A stretch of DNA of 50,610 nucleotides from Chloroflexota bacterium (GTDB taxonomy: Bacteria; Chloroflexota; Anaerolineae; DUEN01): the NCBI GenBank assembly GCA_013152435.1, contig JAADGJ010000118.1, forward strand, positions 1 to 50,610, given 5' to 3'. Position 1 is the stretch's first letter, and each line of letters opens with the position of its first letter. A program made the translations under genes and the position numbers. The notes below the pieces were generated by a model. The model saw only the letters and a program-made list of their open reading frames with translations. It ran no database searches and was not told the origin of the DNA. This document shows positions 34,747 to 43,217 of this stretch, piece after piece.

Positions 34747-34786
34747 TCCCACAGATTCCCACATCGGGATGTGGGAATCTGTGGGA
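34747..34786. repeat. 18-bp perfect hairpin built from the ATTCCCACA motif
   Basis: TCCCACAGATTCCCACAT, loop CGGG, then its exact reverse complement. It contains the same ATTCCCACA word as the direct repeats about 250 bases to the left. There is no T tract. Confidence 0.8.
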
Positions 34787-34827
34787 AATCGAGCCCCCTA
34801 TTTGCGGCTCTCGGGCTTCATGTCTCA

Positions 34828-35221
34828 GAGCGTGTCTGAAAATTTACCAGCAAGGTGTCTAAGGGGTCTCCCTCAACCACCAGCTCCACCGGGGGTGGTA
34901 TGGAGGGGACCTCCCCTCCACGGAAAACCCTGCTTTTCCTGCCTGCACCTGCCTTTCTCGGCCCTTTCCGAAGAACCCAGGCCGAGGCCAGGCAGGTCGA
35001 GGGCAGAAGAAGGGCTTTCTCCGGAGGGGCGGAGCCCCACCCTCTGGTTTGGCCCTTTGGGTAGCGAAGGGCAGTGCCCTTCGCTACCCATACCAAGATA
35101 CGGGATACCATAAAAGAGGCCGCATATATAGGACCTCAAAGAAAAAGGCCAAACTCCAGGGAGGGGCGGAGCCCCCCGGGCCTCCCCACGGCAGAAGCAA
35201 TGGCATTTCTCAGACACACTC
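34828..35221 (+). mobile_element. MITE copy 4 with nested insertion (394 bp)
   Basis: Left end GAGCGTGTCTGAAAA; right end CATTTCTCAGACACACTC. The left flank is TCA and the right TTA, an imperfect TNA duplication. About 130-140 extra bases lie between roughly 35036 and 35165, including a 31-base palindrome (35059-35089). Confidence 0.82.
35059..35089. repeat. 31-base palindrome nested in MITE copy 4
   Basis: GGGTAGCGAAGGGCA, central G, then the exact reverse complement of the first arm. Part of extra DNA inside the MITE. Confidence 0.8.
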
Positions 35222-35337
35222 TTAGTGATTCCTCCTTTCAGCGTTCCCCTGTCTTTCGAAGCAACGGCATTTCCGGGGGGAAAGCCTCGCCCGCTCCCAA
35301 AATTGAACCATAAATCTATTTTTAAATTTGTAAATCT

Positions 35338-35366
35338 TTGACGCCTGCGCCGGGTTGCGGTACAAT
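35338..35366 (+). promoter_or_regulatory. Promoter of the pyruvate:ferredoxin oxidoreductase operon with UP-like element
   Basis: TTGACG (35338-35343), 17 bp, TACAAT (35361-35366). The 30 bases upstream are unusually A/T rich (TAAATCTATTTTTAAATTTG), like an UP element. The predicted leader is about 150 nt; no known riboswitch was recognised in it. Confidence 0.78.
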
Positions 35367-35523
35367 GCCCTCGAAGGGATCGCCCGGCGGATCAGCAAGA
35401 GGCGCCCCGAGAGGACATAAGGGAAGAAACGGCGCGGGAAGCGCATCAGAAGCGGACACGACGGGCTCGCACGGAGATGAGGCAAGTGAACGAAATCGAG
35501 GGACAATCAGGAGACAGGAATCC

Positions 35524-37482
35524 ATGAGCGAAAACGGAACACCGAACCAGTTTCCATATCCAGGACTGCCGATCACGACCGACGGCTCCGGTGCCGTCGT
35601 CTGGGTAGAGACGCACATCACGCAGGGGGCGTGTGCTTACCCCATCACCTCGTCCACGGCCATGGGCGGAGGATACGCCGCCGCGGTGGCCAATGGGAAG
35701 AAGAACCTCTGGGACGAGCATATGGTCTTCATCGAGCCGGAGTCCGAGCACAGCTCCGCGACGGCCTGCGAGGGGTTCGCCCTGGCGGGCGGCCGCGTGA
35801 CCAACTTCACCTCCGGACAGGGGCTCGTGCTCATGAAGGAGGTGCTCTACACCATCGCCGGCAAACGGCTCCCCTGCGTCTTTCACATCGGCGCCCGGGC
35901 GCTGACATCCCAGTCGCTGAACGTCCACGCGGGACACGACGACGTGATGGCCGTATCCGACGTGGGCTGGGGCATCGTGTTCGCCCGGACCCCCCAGGAG
36001 GCGGGCGATCTGGCCCTGATCGCCCGGCGGGCGGCCGAGGACAGCCAGACCCCCTTCCTGAACGTGCAGGACGGGTTCCTCACCACCCACACGGTGGAGA
36101 ACGTGCTCCTGCCGGAGCCTGAGCTGATGAAGCAGTTCGTGGGCCGCCCAGAGGACAAGCTGATCAACCTCATGGACCCGGGCTTCCCCCTTCAGAGCGG
36201 CGTGGTGCAGAACCAGGATTCCTACATGAAGGGGAAGATCGCCCAACGGGCCTGGTACGACAGGGTGGAGGCCATATTGCAGGAGGCCATGGATGAGTTC
36301 TACCGGCTGACCGGCCGCCGCTACGGGCTGATCGACGCCTATCGCATGGAGGACGCCGAGTACGCGATCGTCGGCATGGGCAGCATGATGGAGACGGCGC
36401 GAGCGACGGTGGACTACCTGCGAGACGAGCGCGGCATTCGCGTCGGCATCGTCCACGTCACCGCCTTCCGGCCATTCCCCGGCCCTCAACTGGTGGAGGC
36501 GCTCCGCAACGTGCGCGCCTTCAGCGTCATCGAGCGCCTGGACAACCCCATGGCGCAATCCAACCCGCTGACCATGGAGATCAAGGCGGCCTTCGCCGAT
36601 GCGCTCACCGGCGCCGATCGCTATCCCGAGGTCACCCGCATCCCCACGATCTACTCCGGATCGGCGGGGTTGGGCAGCCGTGACATCCGGCCGGGCGACT
36701 TCATCGCCACCGTCACTCACATGATCGAGAACGGCCGCCGCTATTTCGTCCTGGGCATCAAGCACGAACTGGCTCTGGACAACTCCTTCGACCCGGACAT
36801 CCGCCCCAAGGGCGCCTTCTCCATGCGCGGGCACTCGGTGGGCGGCTACGGCTCGGTCACGACCAACAAGGTCATCGCCGACATCGCCGGTGAGGTCTTC
36901 GGGCTCCGAGTGCAGGCCTACCCCAAGTATGGATCGGAGAAGAAGGGGCTTCCCACCACCTACTACCTGACGATCTCCGAGGAGCCCATCCGCACGCACT
37001 GCGAGCTGAAGTACGTGGACTTCGTCCCGTTAAACGACGTGAGCGCGTTCTACACGGGCAACCCGCTGGCGGGTCTGCAGGAGGGCGGCATGGTCTTCAT
37101 CCAGACGGCCAAGACGGATCCGGCCGAGGTCTGGGCCGACGTGCCCGAGTACGCCAAGCGCATCATCCGGGAGCGGAGGATCCGGGTGCTGGCCCTGGAC
37201 GCGGCGAAGATCGCCGAGGAGGTGGCCTCCCAGCCCGACCTCCGAGTCCGCATGCAGGGCATCGTCCTGCTGGGCATTTTCCTGCGGGCGACCCCCTTCG
37301 CCGAGCGGGCGGGGATGAGCCGGGAAGAGCTGATGGCCGGCGTGGAGCGAGCGCTCCGCAAATACTTCGGCAAGCGCGGCGAGCAGGTCGTGCAGGACAA
37401 CCTGACCGCGGTGCGCCGGGGATACGAGGAAGTGTTCGAGATCCCCAAAGAGGTGATCTACGGCGAGGCCGTGACGGCATAG
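35524..37482 (+). CDS. porA: 2-oxoacid (pyruvate):ferredoxin oxidoreductase, fused alpha-gamma subunit
   Basis: A 652-residue subunit. Residues ~25-260 form the alpha pyrimidine-binding domain (GACAYPITSSTAMGGGYAAA, NFTSGQGLVLMKE). Residues ~270-400 are domain II (YAIVGMGSMMETARATVDYL, VTAFRPFPGPQLVEALR). Residues ~435-650 are the gamma domain (RGHSVGGYGSVTTNKVIADI, GGMVFIQTAKTDP). With the next gene it oxidises pyruvate or a related 2-oxoacid to the acyl-CoA, reducing ferredoxin in the cytoplasm. The start at 35524 follows an AGGAGACAGGA site; the open frame upstream includes the promoter and is rejected. Confidence 0.92.
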   Translation: MSENGTPNQFPYPGLPITTDGSGAVVWVETHITQGACAYPITSSTAMGGGYAAAVANGKKNLWDEHMVFIEPESEHSSATACEGFALAGGRVTNFTSGQGLVLMKEVLYTIAGKRLPCVFHIGARALTSQSLNVHAGHDDVMAVSDVGWGIVFARTPQEAGDLALIARRAAEDSQTPFLNVQDGFLTTHTVENVLLPEPELMKQFVGRPEDKLINLMDPGFPLQSGVVQNQDSYMKGKIAQRAWYDRVEAILQEAMDEFYRLTGRRYGLIDAYRMEDAEYAIVGMGSMMETARATVDYLRDERGIRVGIVHVTAFRPFPGPQLVEALRNVRAFSVIERLDNPMAQSNPLTMEIKAAFADALTGADRYPEVTRIPTIYSGSAGLGSRDIRPGDFIATVTHMIENGRRYFVLGIKHELALDNSFDPDIRPKGAFSMRGHSVGGYGSVTTNKVIADIAGEVFGLRVQAYPKYGSEKKGLPTTYYLTISEEPIRTHCELKYVDFVPLNDVSAFYTGNPLAGLQEGGMVFIQTAKTDPAEVWADVPEYAKRIIRERRIRVLALDAAKIAEEVASQPDLRVRMQGIVLLGIFLRATPFAERAGMSREELMAGVERALRKYFGKRGEQVVQDNLTAVRRGYEEVFEIPKEVIYGEAVTA

Positions 37483-37529
37483 GAAGTCTTTCTTGGGAAG
37501 GGCACAACGAGCGGAAGTGAGGTTAAGAT

Positions 37530-39143
37530 ATGGGTGTGGTAACGGATCGTGAGGATATCAAGAAGATCCGCACCGGTGATAACGGAGACGAGCGATACTC
37601 CGACATCATCGACGTGCAGGAGTTTTTCGACCGTGTGCTGACAGCTTACGAACAGGGCACGGCAGATGCGGAGCTGGAGGCCGACGAGGAGGTCGGCCGC
37701 AGCCTGGTTCCGGCTGGTACGGGTGCGTTGCGAGACTTCTCCTACATCGCGCCGGAGATCCCACGCTTCATCGCCGAAAACTGCGTGGGCTGCATGGAGT
37801 GCGTCACCGAGTGCCCGGACACGGCGATCCTGGGCAAGGTGGTGGAGCCGGATGTGTTGGATCAACACCTGGCGGAGGTCGAGGACGAGGCCGTCCGAGA
37901 GGACCTGCGCCAGCAGTTCGCCAAGACCACCAAGTACTACACCAGTTACGAGCGCAAGGGCCAGAAGCCCGGCCTTTTCAGCATCATGATCGATCCCACG
38001 AAGTGCAAGGGGTGCGCGGAGTGCGTGGTAGCCTGCGGCGATCACAACGCGTTGCAGATGATCCGAAAGCAGGACGATACCATCCCCACCTACCGCAAGC
38101 GGATCGAGTTCTTCCGCAAGCTGCCGGAGACGCCGGAGCGCTTCATCAACGAGCGTGTGCTGGCGGACATGATGCTGGCCGAGCGCTCGCTGCTGTACGT
38201 CGGCGGGGCGGGCTCCTGCGCGGGCTGCGGCGAGGCCACCGTGATCCGCATGATGCTGGCGGCCACCGGGTTCGTCTACGGAGCGGAGAACATCGGCATC
38301 GTGGCGGCTACGGGCTGCAACACGGTGTACGGTTCCACCTACCCCTATAACCCCTACCGGGTCTCCTGGACCAACTCGCTGTTTGAAAACGCCCCGGCCG
38401 ACGCCATGGGCATTCGCGCTCGCTGGGATCAGATGGGCTGGCAGGAGAAGCGGCTGTGGGTGCTGGGCGGCGACGGGGCCATGCTCGACATCGGATTCCA
38501 GTCCCTCAGCCGGATGCTGGCCTCCGGCATGGACATCAAGGTCCTGGTGCTGGACACCCAGGTCTACTCCAACACCGGCGGCCAAGCCTCCACCGCCACG
38601 TACACCGGCCAGAACACCAAGATGTCCGTCCACGGCAAGGCGATTGAGGGCAAGCAGGAGCAGCGCAAGGAGCTGGGGATGATCGCCATGATGCACCCCA
38701 ACGTGTTCGTGGCGCAGACCACGGCCGCGCACATCAACCACTTCTACCGGGCCATCATGGATGCGAACTCGTTCCCCGGCCCGGCCGTGGTGAACGTGTA
38801 TACCACCTGCCAGCCGGAGCACGGCGTCGCCGACGATATGTCCTTGCACCAGGCCAAGCTGGCCGTCGACTCCCGGGCATTCCCGATCTTCATCTACGAC
38901 CCGAGGAAGGGGAGCACGTTCCGAGAGCGGCTCAGCCTGCGCGGCAACCCGGCCATGAAGGAGGACTGGTACAGGAACCCCAAGACGGGCGAGGTGATCG
39001 ACTTCATCTACTTCGCTCGCACGGAGGGGCGGTTCGCCAAGCAATTCGATCAGGACGGGAACCCTTCGGAGACGCTGCTGCGGGCCAATGCGGACCGGCT
39101 GGCCAACTGGCACCGGTTGCAGGAATTGGCGGGATTGCGCTGA
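37530..39143 (+). CDS. porB: 2-oxoacid (pyruvate):ferredoxin oxidoreductase, ferredoxin-beta subunit
   Basis: A 537-residue subunit. The N-terminal ferredoxin (delta-like) part binds two [4Fe-4S] clusters through NCVGCMECVTECPD and KCKGCAECVVACGD. The beta part binds thiamine diphosphate: GAGSCAGCGEATVIR with the proximal cluster cysteines, AATGCNTVYGSTYPY, and GGDGAMLDIGFQSLSRML to VYSNTGGQ. A further cluster Cys is in VYTTCQPEHG. It follows porA by 47 bases in an operon. The two genes correspond to the single-chain NifJ-type enzyme cut in two. Confidence 0.93.
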   Translation: MGVVTDREDIKKIRTGDNGDERYSDIIDVQEFFDRVLTAYEQGTADAELEADEEVGRSLVPAGTGALRDFSYIAPEIPRFIAENCVGCMECVTECPDTAILGKVVEPDVLDQHLAEVEDEAVREDLRQQFAKTTKYYTSYERKGQKPGLFSIMIDPTKCKGCAECVVACGDHNALQMIRKQDDTIPTYRKRIEFFRKLPETPERFINERVLADMMLAERSLLYVGGAGSCAGCGEATVIRMMLAATGFVYGAENIGIVAATGCNTVYGSTYPYNPYRVSWTNSLFENAPADAMGIRARWDQMGWQEKRLWVLGGDGAMLDIGFQSLSRMLASGMDIKVLVLDTQVYSNTGGQASTATYTGQNTKMSVHGKAIEGKQEQRKELGMIAMMHPNVFVAQTTAAHINHFYRAIMDANSFPGPAVVNVYTTCQPEHGVADDMSLHQAKLAVDSRAFPIFIYDPRKGSTFRERLSLRGNPAMKEDWYRNPKTGEVIDFIYFARTEGRFAKQFDQDGNPSETLLRANADRLANWHRLQELAGLR

Positions 39144-39155
39144 TCCGGGTATAAT
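39126..39155 (+). promoter_or_regulatory. Promoter of the ABC-class ATPase gene
   Basis: TTGGCG (39126-39131), 18 bp, TATAAT (39150-39155), overlapping the end of porB. Confidence 0.6.
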
Positions 39156-39190
39156 GGCCCACTGACATCACCGGTCGGAGGGAGATCACG

Positions 39191-39221
39191 GGGGCGGGCT
39201 TTGCAAGCCTGCCCCTGTTTT
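39191..39221 (+). terminator. Terminator-like hairpin between porB and the ATPase gene
   Basis: GGGGCGGGCTT-TGC-AAGCCTGCCCC (11 bp, one G-U) is followed by TGTTTTG. It could end porAB transcripts, but it lies after the next promoter, so it could also attenuate the ATPase gene. It resembles the dispersed palindromes. Confidence 0.6.
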
Positions 39222-39241
39222 GCGTGCAGGGAGCAAACATC

Positions 39242-40975
39242 ATGCCAACACAAGACGATCTTCGCCAAACGCTGCTACGACTGGACGGGCGCGGGTATCC
39301 CGCCTACAAGGACTTGGCCCGGCGGTACGAGTTTCCCGGATTCACCCTGTTCATCGATCACGTCCAGGGCGACCCCTTCGCATCCCCCAGCCGGCTCCGG
39401 GTGCGGGTGCCCCAATCGGTCGCCCGATTCGGCGCGTCCACGTACTCCACCCGCAGCCGAGAGATCGCCTTGCGCGATTTCCTGTGCCGCCGCTTCGCTG
39501 AAGCGTGTCGCCAGCGCGCAGGGCGACGCGGGAGCGGCCGCAGCGGGCTCCTGGCCATGGATACCCCCAGCCAGGAGGTGCTGGAGCGAACCGCAGTGCT
39601 GGTGACGGCGGAGTGGGTGGAGGCCCGGTTCGTGGCCGGGCTGCCCGCCGCCGGGCGACGCATCCTGGGCCGCCAGGCCGCTGAGATGCTGTGCGAGGAC
39701 CTGCCGGCCATCGTGGAGCGGGCGCTGCTGGCCCGCAGCCAGCCGCGGGAGGCCCTCCTGGAGCATCTGCGCGTGGTCGAGGACGCCGACGCGCTGCGGG
39801 AACAACTGGACGCGCTGGGATTGGTGGCATTCGTGGCCGATGGGGCCATCTTGCCCAGGCGCAGCGGCGTCGACGATCGCCCCATGGAGCGCGGCGCGGT
39901 GCCCTTCGAGTCGCCGGAGTCGCTTCGGGTCACGGTCGAGTTGCCGCACGCCGGGCGCATCACGGGGATGGGCATCCCCCGCGGGGTCACGCTGATCGTG
40001 GGAGGCGGATACCACGGCAAGTCCACGCTGCTAGCCGCCATCGAGCGAGGGGTCTATAATCATATCCCGGGCGATGGCCGCGAGCGCGTGGTCACCCATC
40101 CGGCCGCGGTCAAAGTGCGGGCGGAGGACGGGCGCCGCATCGCCGGCGTGGATATCAGCCCCTTCATCACGAACCTGCCGTTCGGGATGGACACCCGCAG
40201 CTTCACTACCGACAACGCCAGCGGCAGCACCTCCCAGGCCGCCAACATCATCGAGGCGCTGGAGGCGGGCGCACGGGTCCTGCTGGTGGACGAGGACACC
40301 GCGGCGACCAACTTCATGATCCGCGATCACCGGATGCAGGAGCTGATCGCCAAGGAACATGAGCCGATCACTCCATTTATCGACAAGGTACGGCTGCTAT
40401 ACCGGGACTACGGCGTCTCGACGATCCTGGTTATGGGGGGCAGCGGCGATTACTTCGATGTGGCCGACACGGTGATCGCCATGGAGAATTACCGGCCATG
40501 GGACGCCACAGCGCGCGCCCGGGAGATCGCCCGCAAGTACGCAGCGGAGCGCCGTCCGGAAGGCGGCGACTCCTTCGGCACGATCACCCCTCGCATTCCA
40601 CTGCCGGACAGCCTGGACCCCAGCAAGGGGCGCCGTGAGGTGAGCCTGAAGGCGAAGGGGCTGAAGACCATCCTCTTCGGACGGGAGGAGATCGATCTGA
40701 GCGCCGTGGAGCAGTTGGTGGACGACTCCCAGGTGCGAGCCATCGCGCAGGCGCTGTATTACGCCCGTGAGAAGTATATGGACGGGCGCCGCACGGTGAA
40801 GGAGATCCTGGACGCCGTGATGCGCGACATCGATGAACAGGGGTTGGATGTGCTCGATCCACGCCGGATGGGGGATTACGCCCGCTTTCGGGCGTTCGAG
40901 CTGGCGGCGGCGCTCAACCGGCTGCGCACGCTGCGGGTGAAGGCGGCAGAGACGGCCGTGGCCCCATCCCCGTGA
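39242..40975 (+). CDS. Predicted ATPase of the ABC class (ABC_ATPase family)
   Basis: A 577-residue soluble ATPase of the COG3044-type family. Walker A is IVGGGYHGKSTLLAAIERGV (residues ~255-274), the signature-like loop is TDNASGSTSQAANIIEALEA, Walker B is RVLLVDEDTAATNFMIRD, and a switch region is ILVMGGSGDYFDVAD. The N-terminal domain (PAYKDLARRYEFPGFTLFID) and C-terminal helical part are typical. The trypanosome relative MRB1590 binds RNA, so an RNA role is possible; the bacterial function is unknown. The start at 39242 is chosen over an ATG 18 bases upstream because CAGGGAG precedes it. A tRNA-Arg gene follows. Confidence 0.87.
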   Translation: MPTQDDLRQTLLRLDGRGYPAYKDLARRYEFPGFTLFIDHVQGDPFASPSRLRVRVPQSVARFGASTYSTRSREIALRDFLCRRFAEACRQRAGRRGSGRSGLLAMDTPSQEVLERTAVLVTAEWVEARFVAGLPAAGRRILGRQAAEMLCEDLPAIVERALLARSQPREALLEHLRVVEDADALREQLDALGLVAFVADGAILPRRSGVDDRPMERGAVPFESPESLRVTVELPHAGRITGMGIPRGVTLIVGGGYHGKSTLLAAIERGVYNHIPGDGRERVVTHPAAVKVRAEDGRRIAGVDISPFITNLPFGMDTRSFTTDNASGSTSQAANIIEALEAGARVLLVDEDTAATNFMIRDHRMQELIAKEHEPITPFIDKVRLLYRDYGVSTILVMGGSGDYFDVADTVIAMENYRPWDATARAREIARKYAAERRPEGGDSFGTITPRIPLPDSLDPSKGRREVSLKAKGLKTILFGREEIDLSAVEQLVDDSQVRAIAQALYYAREKYMDGRRTVKEILDAVMRDIDEQGLDVLDPRRMGDYARFRAFELAAALNRLRTLRVKAAETAVAPSP

Positions 40976-41138
40976 ATTCGGATGCCCACGGCGACTTCCA
41001 TGCCGCCACGGGCCGGGCTCTCACCCTTGGCCCACGATAACTTCCATGAGGGATTTCCCGGCCACCTCTGCGATGTTGAGCGGGGTCCAGAGGTGGCACT
41101 TTGCCGAAATCGGCCGATTGTGGTACACTTTGTGTACT
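40976..41138 (+). promoter_or_regulatory. tRNA-Arg promoter region
   Basis: TTGCCG (41101-41106), 17 bp, TACACT (41124-41129) fits a promoter starting near 41136 for the tRNA. The rest of the gap shows no gene. Confidence 0.65.
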
Positions 41139-41213
41139 GCCCCTGTAGCTCAGTTGGACAGAGCGAGGGCTTCCTAAGCCCTGTCGTCGGGGGTTCGAGT
41201 CCCTCCAGGGGCG
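41139..41213 (+). tRNA. tRNA-Arg (CCU)
   Basis: Acceptor GCCCCTG/CAGGGGC, D arm AGCTCAGTTGGACAGAGC, anticodon loop TTCCTAA (anticodon CCT), T arm GGGGGTTCGAGTCCCTC, discriminator G. CCA is not encoded. Confidence 0.95.
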
Positions 41214-41439
41214 CCTGATATTCCTCTATCATCCACCCCACATTCCCACCATCACATCCGGTGACATGGCGGCTGACGGAATGAGGGGCGCCATGTCGAA
41301 TGAGCCAGGGTCTCGGCGAGTCCCCACGGGAATCCAGGGGCAGCCGACGAGACCTCGACACACTGACGATCGCATTTCCTCTCTTTCGCTGGAGCCTCAA
41401 GGATAACCCACGCCCCATCGCAAAGGGGATGATCAGCTC

Positions 41440-41958
41440 ATGCGCTACGCAGCCGCCGCCATCACGATAGCCATCCTCCTGGTCGGCACCCTCACCATGG
41501 CCGTGTTCGGCCAAGACGCCAGCACATCGCTCCAACCGGGCATCGCTCGTATAAGACCGCTGCAGGCGAACATCCAGCAACGGATTCCCATATCCCTCGC
41601 TATGCTCGTGCCAATCGGACCATCCGCCACGCGAACCATCACATTGCCAGTGACGCTCGAGCTCAACCTGCGGATTATCCTGACCAACACCACAGCCGCT
41701 ATCACGAAGACGAGCCCCCACAAGACCAAAGCTATATCCGAGACCCAGCCGGCCGCATGTCCCGGGGGATGCATCACCCAACCGGACCCATCGTGCGACA
41801 TCAAAGGCAACGTGAATCCGAGATCCGAGACGAAGATCTATCACACGTCCACCAGCCGCTGGTATAGCAGAACGAAAATCAGGCCAGAAGAAGGGGACCG
41901 CTGGTTCTGCACGGAGGAAGAGGCCCAAGAGGCCGGATTCAGACCCCCCAAAAAGTGA
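41440..41958 (+). CDS. Secreted protein with C-terminal sunset-type domain
   Basis: A 172-residue exported protein. Signal peptide AAITIAILLVGTLTMAVFGQ, then a module (residues ~35-90, RPLQANIQQRIPISLAMLVP and TLPVTLELNLRI) that is homologous to the next gene's N-terminal half. After a linker comes a cysteine-containing domain, PSCDIKGNVNPRSETKIYH, then YSRTKIRPEEGDRWFCTEEE followed by AQEAGFRP. This matches the small sunset-type module often found at the end of secreted nuclease-like proteins. No enzyme domain is present. The ribosome site is weak (AAAGGGG, 13 bases away). Confidence 0.75.
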   Translation: MRYAAAAITIAILLVGTLTMAVFGQDASTSLQPGIARIRPLQANIQQRIPISLAMLVPIGPSATRTITLPVTLELNLRIILTNTTAAITKTSPHKTKAISETQPAACPGGCITQPDPSCDIKGNVNPRSETKIYHTSTSRWYSRTKIRPEEGDRWFCTEEEAQEAGFRPPKK

Positions 41959-41972
41959 ACAGGAGCAAACAC

Positions 41973-42632
41973 ATGCGACGCATGATCCTCACCATCGCCA
42001 TAACCGTCCTGCTACTTAGCACCCTCGCCCTGGCTGTGTCCGGCCAGGAGGGCGATACCCCGGCCGAGCCCATTATCGCCCAAATCCAACCGCTGCTCAT
42101 CAACATCCAACAGCAAATACCCGTATCCGTCACCCTCTCCGTCCCCATCGGCCCGACCACGACTCAAACCGTCACCCTTCCGCTGGTACTCGACCTCAAC
42201 CTGCAAATCGGCCTGGCCGACACCGTCACCGCCACCATCGAGACGATCACGACAACTGAGCCCATTTCTATCACCGTAAGCGAAATGGCAGAAGAAGGCG
42301 AGGAACTAAAGGACAACCTTGGAATCCCATATGAGCTGGAGAGCACAGATGGCGTTGAGATCATCCAATGGACTGCGTCCAAGAATATCTTCGACCACTT
42401 TCAGATAGTTGGTGAGTTGCGCAACGTTGATGAGGAACACGTACTGGATTATGTGAATCTGGTTGTTAGCATGTACGACGAGGACGGGAAGTTGCTGGAT
42501 GTGGCGAGCGGTTTCATGGAACTCGACAAAGTGGAACCAGGTGGAACATCACCGTTTAGGGTAAGTACCCCAGTATCTGCGGAGGACGTAGCCCGATATC
42601 TGGTGCAAGTGGAGGCTCGGTTCGAAAAGTAA
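41973..42632 (+). CDS. Secreted protein with shared N-terminal module and FxLYD-like domain
   Basis: A 219-residue exported protein. Signal peptide MRRMILTIAITVLLLSTLAL, then the module QPLLINIQQQIPVSVTLSVP and TLPLVLDLNLQIGLADTVTA shared with the preceding protein. The C-terminal 110 residues form an immunoglobulin-like FxLYD-type domain (HFQIVGELRNVDEEHVLDYV, NLVVSMYDEDGKLLDVASGF, EPGGTSPFRV). The start at 41973 has AACAGGAG; a GTG at 41955 overlapping the upstream stop is the alternative. Probably cotranscribed with the gene before it. Confidence 0.78.
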   Translation: MRRMILTIAITVLLLSTLALAVSGQEGDTPAEPIIAQIQPLLINIQQQIPVSVTLSVPIGPTTTQTVTLPLVLDLNLQIGLADTVTATIETITTTEPISITVSEMAEEGEELKDNLGIPYELESTDGVEIIQWTASKNIFDHFQIVGELRNVDEEHVLDYVNLVVSMYDEDGKLLDVASGFMELDKVEPGGTSPFRVSTPVSAEDVARYLVQVEARFEK

Positions 42633-42693
42633 CACGAGGCAAGGCTGCACGAATGGCAGATATGGCTCCTGGCGGTGAGTCGATCCCACAGGC

Positions 42694-42722
42694 TTGCGCC
42701 TCTCACACTCCCGATGTATGAT
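42694..42722 (+). promoter_or_regulatory. Promoter of the first PEP-CTERM gene
   Basis: TTGCGC (42694-42699), 17 bp, TATGAT (42717-42722). Start near 42729, 25 bases before the ATG. Confidence 0.7.
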
Positions 42723-42753
42723 TTTTGTGCAGCGATACAGAAGGAGTGCCAAC

Positions 42754-43179
42754 ATGATGGGCAGAACGATCGCCGCCGCGATGTTCTTCGTCCTTCTCCT
42801 CAGCACGCCCGCCTTTGGGCAGCGCAATCCGTGGCCCCTCCCAAGCGATTACCCTCGTTTCCCCACCGCAGGGATGACCGAGTTTCAAGGTACGCTGGAT
42901 CAGGCCTGCGCCGGACTGCCCGTCTACATCTACGCAGGGACAGGGCCGGAGGGAGTGCTGCTAGGCAGTTCCTTAGTAAATCCAGACGGCTCTTTCTCGG
43001 TCACCCTGAACCGTCCTCTGGCCGAAGATGAAACCATGACCGTCTTCGCCGAATGCCGTGACGGGGCTTATGTCTGGGACATCTTTCACATCCCTCCTCC
43101 TATCATCCCCGAACCAACCACCCTTGTACTCGTAGGTTCTGGCCTGGGACTGCTGGCGCTGCGCCGCCTGTGGCACTAG
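42754..43179 (+). CDS. PEP-CTERM sorting domain protein (1)
   Basis: A 141-residue exported protein: signal peptide TIAAAMFFVLLLSTPAFGQ, a beta-rich central domain (EFQGTLDQACAGLPVYIYAG, LLGSSLVNPDGSFSVTLNRP, MTVFAECRDGAYVWDIFHI) and a C-terminal PEP-CTERM signal: IPEPTTLVLVGSGLGLLALR with RLWH at the end. Such signals are recognised by exosortases, which cut and attach the protein at the cell surface, often together with polysaccharide. No exosortase is in the window. GAAGGAGTGCC precedes a double ATG. Confidence 0.85.
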   Translation: MMGRTIAAAMFFVLLLSTPAFGQRNPWPLPSDYPRFPTAGMTEFQGTLDQACAGLPVYIYAGTGPEGVLLGSSLVNPDGSFSVTLNRPLAEDETMTVFAECRDGAYVWDIFHIPPPIIPEPTTLVLVGSGLGLLALRRLWH

Positions 43180-43217
43180 TTCCGTCTCGGCGTCACTTCG
43201 TGCTTCAGGAGGGCCCC

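Noticed and set aside
34490-34786. Chromosomal replication origin
   Set aside because: There is no cluster of TTATCCACA boxes, no A/T-rich unwinding region and no dnaA or dnaN nearby; only a loose motif similarity.
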